The notes under the pieces were generated by a model. That model did not search any database, had not been told where the DNA came from, and saw only the letters and a list, made by a program, of their open reading frames with translations. A stretch of 64,000 nt of DNA from Arenibacter echinorum (GTDB taxonomy: Bacteria; Bacteroidota; Bacteroidia; Flavobacteriales; Flavobacteriaceae): contig NZ_QLLN01000006.1 in the NCBI RefSeq assembly GCF_003259375.1, positions 310,001-374,000 on the forward strand, written 5' to 3'. This document shows, in pieces, positions 36,982 through 45,488 of the stretch. A program made the position numbers and the translations under genes. Every line of letters starts with the position of its first letter. Within the stretch, counting starts at the first letter, position 1.

Positions 36982-37458
36982 CTAGTCCAACGCGGCTATA
37001 CAGTCCATTTCCACTAAGGAATTCCCGGGAACGCCACCATAAGTAGCAACAGTAGTCCTTACCGGAGGGTTTGGTCCAAAACGACCCCTAAACACTTCGT
37101 TCATTCCCTTGTAATCCGCCAAATCGGCCAAATATACATTTACCTTGAGTACCTTTTCCATGGAAGAACCATGTTTTTTTAGCTCCTTTTCCAGCTCTTG
37201 CAGTACAATTTCGGTATGTGCCTTGATCTCATAAGGTTCCACATGCGCGCCCTTCCCTGCAATATAAAGAGTATTCCCGTGTTTTACGCCTCCTGAAAAT
37301 AATGGAATATCCTGATCCATGACGATGTCACCTACGACTTCTTTTTTTGGTTTTGAACCTCCGTCCATTGCCTTGGCTGCGGCACCCAGGCCAAACATGG
37401 CCGCCAATCCCATTCCTAATTTTTTAAAAGATGCCCTTCTAGTTGTTTTGTTTTCCAT
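36982..37458 (-). CDS. Exported RidA-family imine/enamine deaminase with a Tat-like signal
   Basis: 158 residues. An N-terminal TRRASFKKLGMGLAAMFGLGAA is a Tat-like signal (twin Arg, short hydrophobic core). The RidA core (about 50-158) has the substrate-binding R134 in PPVRTTVA and E150 in LVEMDCIAAL, both kept, which mark the deaminase-active subgroup. RidA hydrolyses enamines/imines released by PLP enzymes to 2-oxo acids and ammonia. Nearly all known members are cytosolic; here it is exported together with two PLP enzymes. It begins the 3' part of the block (RidA, RraA-like, SnoaL, BASS); a 254-nt gap precedes it. Confidence 0.85.
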   Translation of the reverse strand: MENKTTRRASFKKLGMGLAAMFGLGAAAKAMDGGSKPKKEVVGDIVMDQDIPLFSGGVKHGNTLYIAGKGAHVEPYEIKAHTEIVLQELEKELKKHGSSMEKVLKVNVYLADLADYKGMNEVFRGRFGPNPPVRTTVATYGGVPGNSLVEMDCIAALD

Positions 37459-37712
37459 GGTTATAAAATTTAAGATTTAATACAAAAAAGTTTTAATTAT
37501 AATAAGCTGTAAAAATTTAATCTGAGGTCATAAAATATATAAAGTCGCTTCATAGGTTATTTAGGGTGTATGAATTATAAAATTTTATTTCAGCAAATGG
37601 TGCTCCATTACTACGTTCATAACTTTCTATCCTGTTTATAGCCTTATTTATGATGCATTATTTTGCAATTATCCCTTACTATAAATCATACTTTTTCGGG
37701 ATTTCATGCTAC

Positions 37713-38963
37713 TTATTTTTGAAAGTCGTTCGCTGCAAGGCCATTCAAATCCCAAAGTACCTTACCCCCCTTTATAGTAAGTTCAGCCTCTAATTTCTGT
37801 TTTCCTTTGATTCTGTTGCCAGCGGCATCCACAAAACCAAAACTACCCGCCCTCACTCCTAATATAGCAATGTCCGCCACTGCCCCTATGTCCAAATTAC
37901 CCAGATCTTCACGTTTTATGGCCTTTGCAGGGTACCAACTTCCCCTGAGTAACACTTCATTCAAAGGCATACCCATATTAAGGTACTTAGACATTAAATT
38001 CAGCATGTCCTTCATCCCCGCGTTCATACTAAATCTGTGGAAATCAGTACCGAATGAATTGGGCCACAGACCCTGTTCAAATGAGGGTAACGCTTGGTCG
38101 AACCAGAAACCAGCTCCACCATGGCCCACATCGAAAAGGACGCCTCTGTCTTTGGCTTTCAATACGAAAGGTCTTAATTTTCCATTATCATCCACCACCG
38201 GCATGCGTTCAACAATATTCTCATATGAATGGGTAATGATATCTCCTGGTCGCATACGCTCGAGTTGTTCTTTCAAAGAATATTGTGGAAGGTGGCATTC
38301 CACGAATAAGGGCCTGTCAGTTTTTGAAGCAGCTTCTAAAGCCCTTTCGAAGGGCAACCAACTTTCCCCATCATAATGACCTATCTTTACTCCAACTATA
38401 ATATCTGAGTATGCCTTAATTATCTCCATGGTTTTGATGGCATCCATTTCATCAAGATCATGCTTAGCATCCTCAATTTGAGTTAAAGAGACTTCTGTCC
38501 CGCTTATGCCATGAGCGGCAATATTTAAAAAAACAAGGATTCTTGTTTTGGATACGTCGATTACCTGTCTTTTAAATTGTGGAAAATTTTGCCAACCAGA
38601 AGTGCCTGCATCCACAACTGTTGTTACCCCAGATTTGAAACTAAAGTCATCCGGGGATATACTATTGATCCCATCCGCAAACTTACCAGGTTTTGGCCCC
38701 ACAAAAACATGAGTATGTATATCGATAAGGCCAGGGCTTACATAGAGACCCGTTGCATCAATAATTTGTTTAGCTTTTTCTGTCTTTAAATGCTGTGCCA
38801 CTCTAATTATTTTACCATCGGCTATGGCTATATCCATAGGTTTATCTATTTGATTTTTAGGATCAAATACATGACCATTTATAATTAGAATATCAATTTC
38901 CTGTCCCTTTACAGCAAAGGATAGGATAACTAGCAAAGCAAAGATTATATTCATTTTTTTCAT
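37713..38963 (-). CDS. Exported amidohydrolase (COG3964/EF_0837-like), copy 1
   Basis: 416 residues with a Sec signal (1-20). The amidohydrolase barrel has the metal ligands H83 and H85 in DIHTHVF, likely carboxylated K193 in GVKIGHYDG, H224 and H245, and the catalytic D307 in FGTDFHRFS. In the slot where characterised COG3964 members (as I recall) carry a His after the strand PLxV, this copy has E222 (VECH). Relatives hydrolyse N-acyl or O-acyl D-amino/hydroxy acids. Copy 2 lies at 40674. A SelA-like PLP gene comes 38 nt upstream, so each amidohydrolase is read behind a PLP partner. Confidence 0.85.
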   Translation of the reverse strand: MKKMNIIFALLVILSFAVKGQEIDILIINGHVFDPKNQIDKPMDIAIADGKIIRVAQHLKTEKAKQIIDATGLYVSPGLIDIHTHVFVGPKPGKFADGINSISPDDFSFKSGVTTVVDAGTSGWQNFPQFKRQVIDVSKTRILVFLNIAAHGISGTEVSLTQIEDAKHDLDEMDAIKTMEIIKAYSDIIVGVKIGHYDGESWLPFERALEAASKTDRPLFVECHLPQYSLKEQLERMRPGDIITHSYENIVERMPVVDDNGKLRPFVLKAKDRGVLFDVGHGGAGFWFDQALPSFEQGLWPNSFGTDFHRFSMNAGMKDMLNLMSKYLNMGMPLNEVLLRGSWYPAKAIKREDLGNLDIGAVADIAILGVRAGSFGFVDAAGNRIKGKQKLEAELTIKGGKVLWDLNGLAANDFQK

Positions 38964-39001
38964 TTGTTTTACAAAATTTAAAATTCGGCTTAAATTCTAA
39001 T

Positions 39002-40633
39002 CTATGTTGCCAACGGCGCCCCTGCTGGTATCGAAATCCTTTTATTACCCGATTGATAGGTCACTCGATTAGCGGTAAATTTGGCCGTAAGGTATTCGCC
39101 CAAAAACACGGAACCACTTAGGATTCCGTTCGCCACCTTTCCCGAAAACCAATAATTGATGGAGTTTCCAGGGACACTAAAATGACTTTTAAGTTTTACC
39201 TCATCACCTTCGATCATTCCCGCCATTTCTTGCATAGAATAGTCGCTGGTATGTGTACCTTTAATCCAATTTCCTTCTTGTTCCAAGAAGAATTTATGGC
39301 TGCTCTTACTAGTGAAAAACTCCATTTCTACATCCCAATGGCCTGCAAGGTCAGCATTCGCCTTAACCATATCCTCCGAACGGGGTTCCCGTTTTGCAGA
39401 TAATATTTCATGAAGTCGGTTGGCCACCACCTTGGCATTTCCAGGTCTCATTTGACTGGGAGTAATGGAAATCATTGTTGTCCCGTCGTCGGACGTATTT
39501 CCTCCAATAGCTATTCTAGGTGTATTGCAGGCCACCTCTTCTGCTATTTCCTCCCCAGTAATATGCAAGCTTTCCGGATCCCATTTTAGAAGTAATCTGG
39601 GAGCCCTATTGTCTAAACTCGTCGGTAGCTGAACTTCTGAGCTTATACCCTTTATTTTGGTGATTTTCGATGAAATTTTCTCCAACCAGGCCAGCCAGGT
39701 GTCCCACTCCTTATCATGGTCCCTGGTAGTCCAAGCCTCTACTGCAGCCAACATCCCCAACATTTCCTCTTTCCCAACCTTGTTGTCCCTTCCCGGACCG
39801 TGGTGGGGCGAACTGGCTTGCCAAGCAGCCATCAATAAATTTTTATCTCCCAACAAAAGTCCAGCACATTGAGGTCCGCACATGGCTTTACCCCCACTGT
39901 AAGCAACTACCGTAGCACCCCTCTCCAGATGCACACAGGGAATACTCAAATTCTCGGCAGCGGCATCAGCCAAAATAGGGATATTCTTTGGTTTGGCAAT
40001 CTTGCTAATAACCTCCAAGGATAGTGGTTTACCTGTTTCATTATCCCTTCCGGTCATTATATAGATCATGGCAGTTCTGGAATTTATAGCTTTTTCCAAC
40101 TCGTCTGGCGTATCTACCATGATTAACTTGACCCCTATATTTCGAATGGCCTGGTCATAAACATTTCTAGAACTACGTGGAATTATAACCTCATTTTTTT
40201 CGAAGCCCTCCAAATTGGGTATTCTAATTAGCTTCTCTGGATTTCCCCCGGTTACACAAGCGGCCGTAACATGTTTCATGCCGGCGGCACAACCCGCCGA
40301 TACCATTCCCCAGTTGGCCTTGGTCAACTCCGCCAAGCGCCGACCTATTGCAAAGGCCAATTCATCATACTGGACAAAATAGCCTGTTGCGGCTTCCATG
40401 GCCTCCAATACTTCCGGACGTTCGGTAGATCCACCTAGAATGGTAAAGGTACCTCGGCAATTTATAATGGTATCTACACCAATAGATTCATATATATTCT
40501 GTTCAGCTGTGAAGGGCTTGGCAACCATCGGGGCGGCTGTGCTCATTACATTCCCAAACATGGTTTCACTGGCCATTAAACTCCCCGCAATGGGAACAAC
40601 GCCCAATTGCTTAATTATATCTCTACGCTTCAT
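39002..40633 (-). CDS. Tat-exported SelA/DgaE-like PLP enzyme with an extra C-terminal domain, copy 1
   Basis: 543 residues. N-terminus MKRRDIIKQLGVVPIAGSLMA is a Tat-like signal. The PLP core (about 45-430) is of the SelA-like fold used by D-glucosaminate-6-phosphate ammonia-lyase (DgaE): D223 in PILADAAAE (pyridine-N contact) and Schiff-base K249 in YSGGKAMCGPQ. The C-terminal 110 residues (from NADLAGHWDVEMEF) form an all-beta extension, perhaps lipocalin-like, that copy 2 lacks. It likely removes ammonia or another group from an amino substrate. Exported PLP enzymes are rare; Tat export would let the enzyme fold with its cofactor in the cytosol first. Confidence 0.85.
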   Translation of the reverse strand: MKRRDIIKQLGVVPIAGSLMASETMFGNVMSTAAPMVAKPFTAEQNIYESIGVDTIINCRGTFTILGGSTERPEVLEAMEAATGYFVQYDELAFAIGRRLAELTKANWGMVSAGCAAGMKHVTAACVTGGNPEKLIRIPNLEGFEKNEVIIPRSSRNVYDQAIRNIGVKLIMVDTPDELEKAINSRTAMIYIMTGRDNETGKPLSLEVISKIAKPKNIPILADAAAENLSIPCVHLERGATVVAYSGGKAMCGPQCAGLLLGDKNLLMAAWQASSPHHGPGRDNKVGKEEMLGMLAAVEAWTTRDHDKEWDTWLAWLEKISSKITKIKGISSEVQLPTSLDNRAPRLLLKWDPESLHITGEEIAEEVACNTPRIAIGGNTSDDGTTMISITPSQMRPGNAKVVANRLHEILSAKREPRSEDMVKANADLAGHWDVEMEFFTSKSSHKFFLEQEGNWIKGTHTSDYSMQEMAGMIEGDEVKLKSHFSVPGNSINYWFSGKVANGILSGSVFLGEYLTAKFTANRVTYQSGNKRISIPAGAPLAT

Positions 40634-40673
40634 GATTTATAGTTTTAGTTTTTGCTCAATTCACAACGATGAA

Positions 40674-41924
40674 TTATTTATCCCACTCCTCACTAGATAA
40701 ACCATTCAAATCATATACTATCCTACCGTCTCTTATTGTAACTTCACATTCCAATTTTTTATCTCCTTTCAATTTCATTCCTTTAACATCAACAAATCCA
40801 AAATCACCCTTTCGCATATTCAAAATTGCAATATCTGCAGCAGCGCCTACTGATAAATGTCCCAAATCAGTTCGTTTAATGATTTGTGCCGGATTCCAAG
40901 TAACTGTACCAATGACATCTACCAAGGGCATATTCATATTAATAAATTTCGACATTATATTGAGTATATCTTTCATTCCTCCATTCATACTACCGGTGTG
41001 GAGATCGGTACTAATAGAATTAGGTCTAAGCCCTTGCTTCATCGCTGGTACGGCCTGTTCGAATAAAAAGCTTCCTCCACCGTGACCCACATCCATAATC
41101 ACGCCTCTTTTTTGAGCTAAAAATACGTAGTCTCGTACCTTTCCTCTTTCATCCACAATTGGCGTACGACCTTGAACATGGCCATAGGTATGGGTAAAAA
41201 TATCACCAGGACGCAATTTTTCCAACATCAGTTTTTCCAATGATAATTCTGGCTCACTCCCGCCGAAATCCACCATTATAGGTATATCCGCCAACCTGCC
41301 CGCTTCAACCGCACGCTCAGTAGGTGTCCAATCGAACCCATGGTAATGTGCCAGTTTAACCCCAACGACTTCTCCTGGAAATTGATTGGCTACCATAGCA
41401 GTTAGCTTTGCATCCATATCAGCTATGTTCTGCTCAATGGCACCGCCTTTCATACCCGAACCAACAATATTTAAAAACGCCAGGACCCGGGTCTTTGACT
41501 GATCAATCACCTGATCCTTGAATTGCTGAAAATTTCGCCACCCTGCTCCACCCACATCCACTAATGTGGTTACTCCACTTTCAAAACTGAACCCGTCCGG
41601 GGCAACCGCGGAAAATCCATTACTCAAATATGCGTTTGGTTCAGTGCCATAAAAATTATGACTATGAATATCGATTAAACCAGGGGTCACAAATAGATCT
41701 TTAGCATTGATAACAGTTTTGGACTTTTTTTCCGAAATGTTAGTGGCAACTTCCGCTATTCTTCCATTTGCTATGGCCACATCAATGACCTTGTCAATAC
41801 CATTCTTTGTGTCAATTACATGACCTCCTTTAATAAGAAGATCAAATTCTTGACTACTGGCTAGATTTGATACAGATAATACAATTACAAAGCCAATTAA
41901 AAATTTATAGTTATAGATTTTCAT
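40674..41924 (-). CDS. Exported amidohydrolase (COG3964/EF_0837-like), copy 2
   Basis: 416 residues, the same length as copy 1 and clearly a paralogue. Sec signal at 1-24. H87 and H89 in DIHSHNF, K190 in GVKLAHYHG, H245 in FTHTYGH and D307 in ISTDLHTGS are kept. At the position of copy 1's E222 it has D219 in IMVDFGGSEP, so an acidic residue replaces the expected His, which may change the metal site from the known family. It lies 40 nt upstream of the copy-1 PLP gene and 250 nt after the copy-2 PLP gene. Confidence 0.85.
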   Translation of the reverse strand: MKIYNYKFLIGFVIVLSVSNLASSQEFDLLIKGGHVIDTKNGIDKVIDVAIANGRIAEVATNISEKKSKTVINAKDLFVTPGLIDIHSHNFYGTEPNAYLSNGFSAVAPDGFSFESGVTTLVDVGGAGWRNFQQFKDQVIDQSKTRVLAFLNIVGSGMKGGAIEQNIADMDAKLTAMVANQFPGEVVGVKLAHYHGFDWTPTERAVEAGRLADIPIMVDFGGSEPELSLEKLMLEKLRPGDIFTHTYGHVQGRTPIVDERGKVRDYVFLAQKRGVIMDVGHGGGSFLFEQAVPAMKQGLRPNSISTDLHTGSMNGGMKDILNIMSKFINMNMPLVDVIGTVTWNPAQIIKRTDLGHLSVGAAADIAILNMRKGDFGFVDVKGMKLKGDKKLECEVTIRDGRIVYDLNGLSSEEWDK

Positions 41925-42174
41925 ATTTAATTCAGGTATAAGGTTTTTATTAATTCTTGTTTTTTATCATTTGAAATCCGTTCATTACTAGGTGCCGAAT
42001 GAAAAGGATTCACTATTACAATTATTCTAAAGTGTACATGAAACCAATTGGCATTACCAGCCCACCAAACATTATTTGAGTTTATCTCGAAGGCCCAGTA
42101 TTAGTACTTTTAATTTTCAATGGACTTGTAAATAATTGCATTTAATTTTGAATTTGCTGCCCAAAGATCGATTA

Positions 42175-43416
42175 CTAACCAAAAGTCGCATTCGACAATT
42201 CTTCATAGAGTCTTCTGGCTACTATTTTCTCTTGCCCGGGCTTTAACATAAAAACAGTAAGATCTATACTATTTTCATCGTTACCCCATGAAATAATTTC
42301 AATAGAAGGGTTCCCAAAACGCATTTTTTCACCAAGTTGCATACGAGTCAATTTTATAATATTCTTATCCCAGGATATATTAATCTTAGGACTGTGATTC
42401 GCAATTGGCGGGACTGTTACCGATACTTTAATTCCTTCTATTTTAGAGATAGCTTTGGAAATGACTTCAACACGGTCTTCCCACATCTTCCACTCTTTTT
42501 CATGATCTTGATTTATATAATTATCCAATGCGGCATACATCCCAAGCATTTCTTCTTTATTTACTTTCATTCCCCTGCCTATAGTACTTCCATTAGGGGA
42601 GTTATTTAATTTTGCCGCATCAATAACACTTTTATTACCCATTAAAATACCAGCACTTTGCGGACCTCGAATTGCTTTACCTCCTGATAATGCCACAAAA
42701 CTGAATCCCATATCATTAAATCTCCAGAGATTCGACACCGGTGGCACATCAGCAGCTATATCTATAGTCGCAGGTAGATTATATTTCCTAGCCATTTTTA
42801 TCCATTCTTCATGCTTAATCTTCCCTTCATGGGTATTACAGTTTAAAAAATGCATGGAAGCAGTTCTTTCGTTCACAACTCTATTTATGTCATCTGTTGT
42901 TTCTACAGGAACCAAGGTAATCCCTGTATTGGAAAGAGCATGTTCATAACCATCAAAGTGAGCTTTCTGAATAATTACTTCTGATTTTATCCCAGCTTCC
43001 TCAAGACGATGGGGCAGACGTTTCACTTTATCCCGATCCATACCGGTTAGAATCCCAGCCATCCCGAGGGTCAACGCTGAAAAGGCACCAGAAGTCACCA
43101 TTGCTGACTCTGCATGAACCATTTTGGCAATTTGTACCCCAACCTTATCTTGAACTTCATTCAACATAATAAATTCCTTTGAAGAAGCATTAATAGCCTC
43201 CATGACCTCTTCTTGCATCAACGATGCTGTCATTGTGGTGTAGGTCCCGGCTGCATTAATAAAAGTACGTAAGTTAAGTTCTTTGATTAAATCGCGTTTA
43301 GGCGCTAATACTGGTGTTGGAGCCCCAAATACCGACTGTATAGGAGCTAAACCAACGGCTATTCCCCCAACCAATGGGGCCGCCCCTATCAATTTGAATA
43401 TTTTTCTTCTTTTCAT
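42175..43416 (-). CDS. Tat-exported SelA/DgaE-like PLP enzyme, copy 2
   Basis: 413 residues from the ATG at 43416 (MKRRKIFKLIGAAPLVGG), a Tat-like signal; an upstream ATG at 43443 only lengthens it. SelA-like fold with the pyridine-N Asp in PATIDIAADVPP and the PLP lysine in ALSGGKAIRGPQ. It aligns with copy 1 to the end of the PLP domain and stops there (no C-terminal beta domain). First enzyme gene after the SusD gene. It and the copy-2 amidohydrolase form the older-looking or duplicate pair. A class V/SelA ammonia-lyase or transaminase-like role is the likely one; substrate unknown. Confidence 0.85.
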   Translation of the reverse strand: MKRRKIFKLIGAAPLVGGIAVGLAPIQSVFGAPTPVLAPKRDLIKELNLRTFINAAGTYTTMTASLMQEEVMEAINASSKEFIMLNEVQDKVGVQIAKMVHAESAMVTSGAFSALTLGMAGILTGMDRDKVKRLPHRLEEAGIKSEVIIQKAHFDGYEHALSNTGITLVPVETTDDINRVVNERTASMHFLNCNTHEGKIKHEEWIKMARKYNLPATIDIAADVPPVSNLWRFNDMGFSFVALSGGKAIRGPQSAGILMGNKSVIDAAKLNNSPNGSTIGRGMKVNKEEMLGMYAALDNYINQDHEKEWKMWEDRVEVISKAISKIEGIKVSVTVPPIANHSPKINISWDKNIIKLTRMQLGEKMRFGNPSIEIISWGNDENSIDLTVFMLKPGQEKIVARRLYEELSNATFG

Positions 43417-43443
43417 CTTTATATAATTATTAATATTTTCCAA

Positions 43444-43910
43444 TTTGGCATATAATATCCCAGAAGCAAATCAATTTATATGGTTTTAGAAAACTTTAGA
43501 TTTTTATTAACAGTAGATCGAGACAAAAGGAATCTCCTCTTCGGCGATTATTGAGTTATACAATCTTAAGCAACCATCCGTGTTAGGATAATGATTTTAA
43601 GCAAAATAGCTCCAATAATCAACTATCTGAGAAGACAATCCAATCGCCGATGGCCCTTTAGGTTCAGTCTACGATATAACAAATAATATTGAACCAATAG
43701 GTTTCGAAGAGAAAGGGCTTATTTTGAAAGTTCAAACTACTTCCAACCACTTTTTCATTAACCGCCTTACTTTTGATACATCATTCAAGAATTGACCCTT
43801 ATAAACCATAGGTCCAGGTATCCCTCTATTAATTGATAATCTTCTTTGCTCCTGAAATTACCGGTAATACTACTTATGGATTATTTTCAGTTTGTCTTAA
43901 TTAATAACTT
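43444..43910. other. Intergenic region between the SusD-like and SelA-like genes
   Basis: 467 nt within the minus-strand block. A 9-bp inverted repeat (TCGGCGATT at 43541, AATCGCCGA at 43642) spans it. Minus-strand frames give short peptides (such as RGIPGPMVYKGQFLNDVSK) broken by stops, so a decayed gene is possible. No clear promoter seen. Confidence 0.35.
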
Positions 43911-45467
43911 TCAAGGTTTATCCCACCAAACTGTACTCGTTAGCGCATCCCCTACCCCTTGCCGATCTAATGCCTCCTTATAATTAGCGGCATTAATAGT
44001 GCTCTCAGAATCAGGCAATACAAAACGTGTAGGGATTTTTCCACCAGTAAGGTTTCCTGGATAATTCACAGGGACTAAATCTGGATACCCAGTGCGCCTC
44101 CAATTGGCAAAAATTTCATACTCATCTAGAAATAGTGTAACCCATTTTTGAGTTTGTATTTGATCCATTTTTTCCTCGAATGAACCAGCGGCATTAAAGG
44201 GATTATTGGTAAGATATGTATCAATGTGTTGGTCCGAAATAACACCCGCATCACCGTATAGTGACCACTGTTGCATACCTGCTCTTACTGCTTCTTCATA
44301 TAGAACCGCAGCATCGCCAGTGTACCATCCCCTAATTGCTGCTTCAGCAATCAGTAGTTTCATTTCTGCGTTTGTCATAATCATTAAAGGAGAATCGTAG
44401 GCCAAAACAGTTTCAGGATGTGGTTCTGAGAAGGTAGCAAAATTTTCAGGTCTGTTGTTAAAAGCAGCATTGGGCATACCCGTTTGTATTGCTGTGGTTG
44501 TATCGGCAACATATAATCCGCTACCGTTATCAATCCAAACCACAGATAGTACATTTAACCTTGGATCACTGGTATCCTTGAGGTGATCGATAAAAGTTTT
44601 GGCGTATTTCCCTCCTTCTACATTCTCTACACTTTGCGGGTTTATATAATCGCCGTTCATTAATCCCTGTGCTATTGGATTCCGGCTAGAAACCTGAGAC
44701 CCATCAACGTAAGCTATAGCGGCCAAATCACTATTCTCTAGAATAACTCCACCTTCAATAGCTTTTTTAACCCAAGTCTCCGATAGCTGGGAGTCGACAT
44801 TAGTTAAGCGCATTCCTAAACGCAACATTAAAGAATATGCAAATTTCTTCCACTGGTCAACGTTCCCCCCGTAAAGCAGATCAGATGACCCGAATGTAGC
44901 TTTGTTGGAATCGAAAGCGTTTGCGGCTTCTTCCAATTCTTTCAACATATCAAGATAAATAAAGGATTGCTCATCATACTTGGGCGTATAAATTTTCTCA
45001 GTTACACCCTTTCCTGCCTCAGAATATGGGATATCTCCGTAAAGGTCTGTTATATGGTGAAATATATAGGCTCGCCATATCCTAGCCATGGAATGCTTAT
45101 TAATATTTTCGGTATCTTCCGAGACCGCTAGAATCACTTCTTGAATCTCATTTACCGCCAATGGGTAAATAGTTGAAAAATATCCTTTGGAATACCCATC
45201 ATTAAAATATTTATCTCCAGCAGCAGGCACTTCCTTATAGGTTGCGAACTGCTGCATGGAACCACCAATAGTTAAGGCTGCAGTCCCAAAATAACTTACA
45301 TTAACAGCATCCAATTGTGCTTTTGTAAAAAGATATTCAGGAATAATCTCACCATATACATCCGGGTTTTTATTTAGAGCTTCCAAATCACTATCACATG
45401 ATAATGTTATGGAAATGATGACGAACCCTAGCGCCATATTTATATATTTAAGTGCATGAATTTTCAT
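43911..45467 (-). CDS. SusD-like (SusD-like_2) surface lipoprotein
   Basis: 518 residues. Lipoprotein signal with C at ITLSC. The SusD-like_2 subgroup is marked by NKNPDVYGEIIPEYLFTKAQ, the QQFATYKE segment and ARIWRAYIFHHITDLYGDIPY, with TPR-like helices through the middle. It should cap the SusC barrel 21 nt upstream and bind the ligand. This subgroup is often found with peptide or non-glycan substrates, which fits a pathway for an acylated amino compound. Confidence 0.88.
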   Translation of the reverse strand: MKIHALKYINMALGFVIISITLSCDSDLEALNKNPDVYGEIIPEYLFTKAQLDAVNVSYFGTAALTIGGSMQQFATYKEVPAAGDKYFNDGYSKGYFSTIYPLAVNEIQEVILAVSEDTENINKHSMARIWRAYIFHHITDLYGDIPYSEAGKGVTEKIYTPKYDEQSFIYLDMLKELEEAANAFDSNKATFGSSDLLYGGNVDQWKKFAYSLMLRLGMRLTNVDSQLSETWVKKAIEGGVILENSDLAAIAYVDGSQVSSRNPIAQGLMNGDYINPQSVENVEGGKYAKTFIDHLKDTSDPRLNVLSVVWIDNGSGLYVADTTTAIQTGMPNAAFNNRPENFATFSEPHPETVLAYDSPLMIMTNAEMKLLIAEAAIRGWYTGDAAVLYEEAVRAGMQQWSLYGDAGVISDQHIDTYLTNNPFNAAGSFEEKMDQIQTQKWVTLFLDEYEIFANWRRTGYPDLVPVNYPGNLTGGKIPTRFVLPDSESTINAANYKEALDRQGVGDALTSTVWWDKP

Positions 45468-45488
45468 GATATAATGAATTATAAATTA

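Noticed and set aside
37807-38376. 189-codon plus-strand frame inside amidohydrolase copy 1
   Set aside because: Antisense to a gene with intact signal and catalytic motifs.
43444-43910. Decayed gene between SusD and the PLP enzyme
   Set aside because: Minus-strand fragments are short and match no family I can name; left as an intergenic region.
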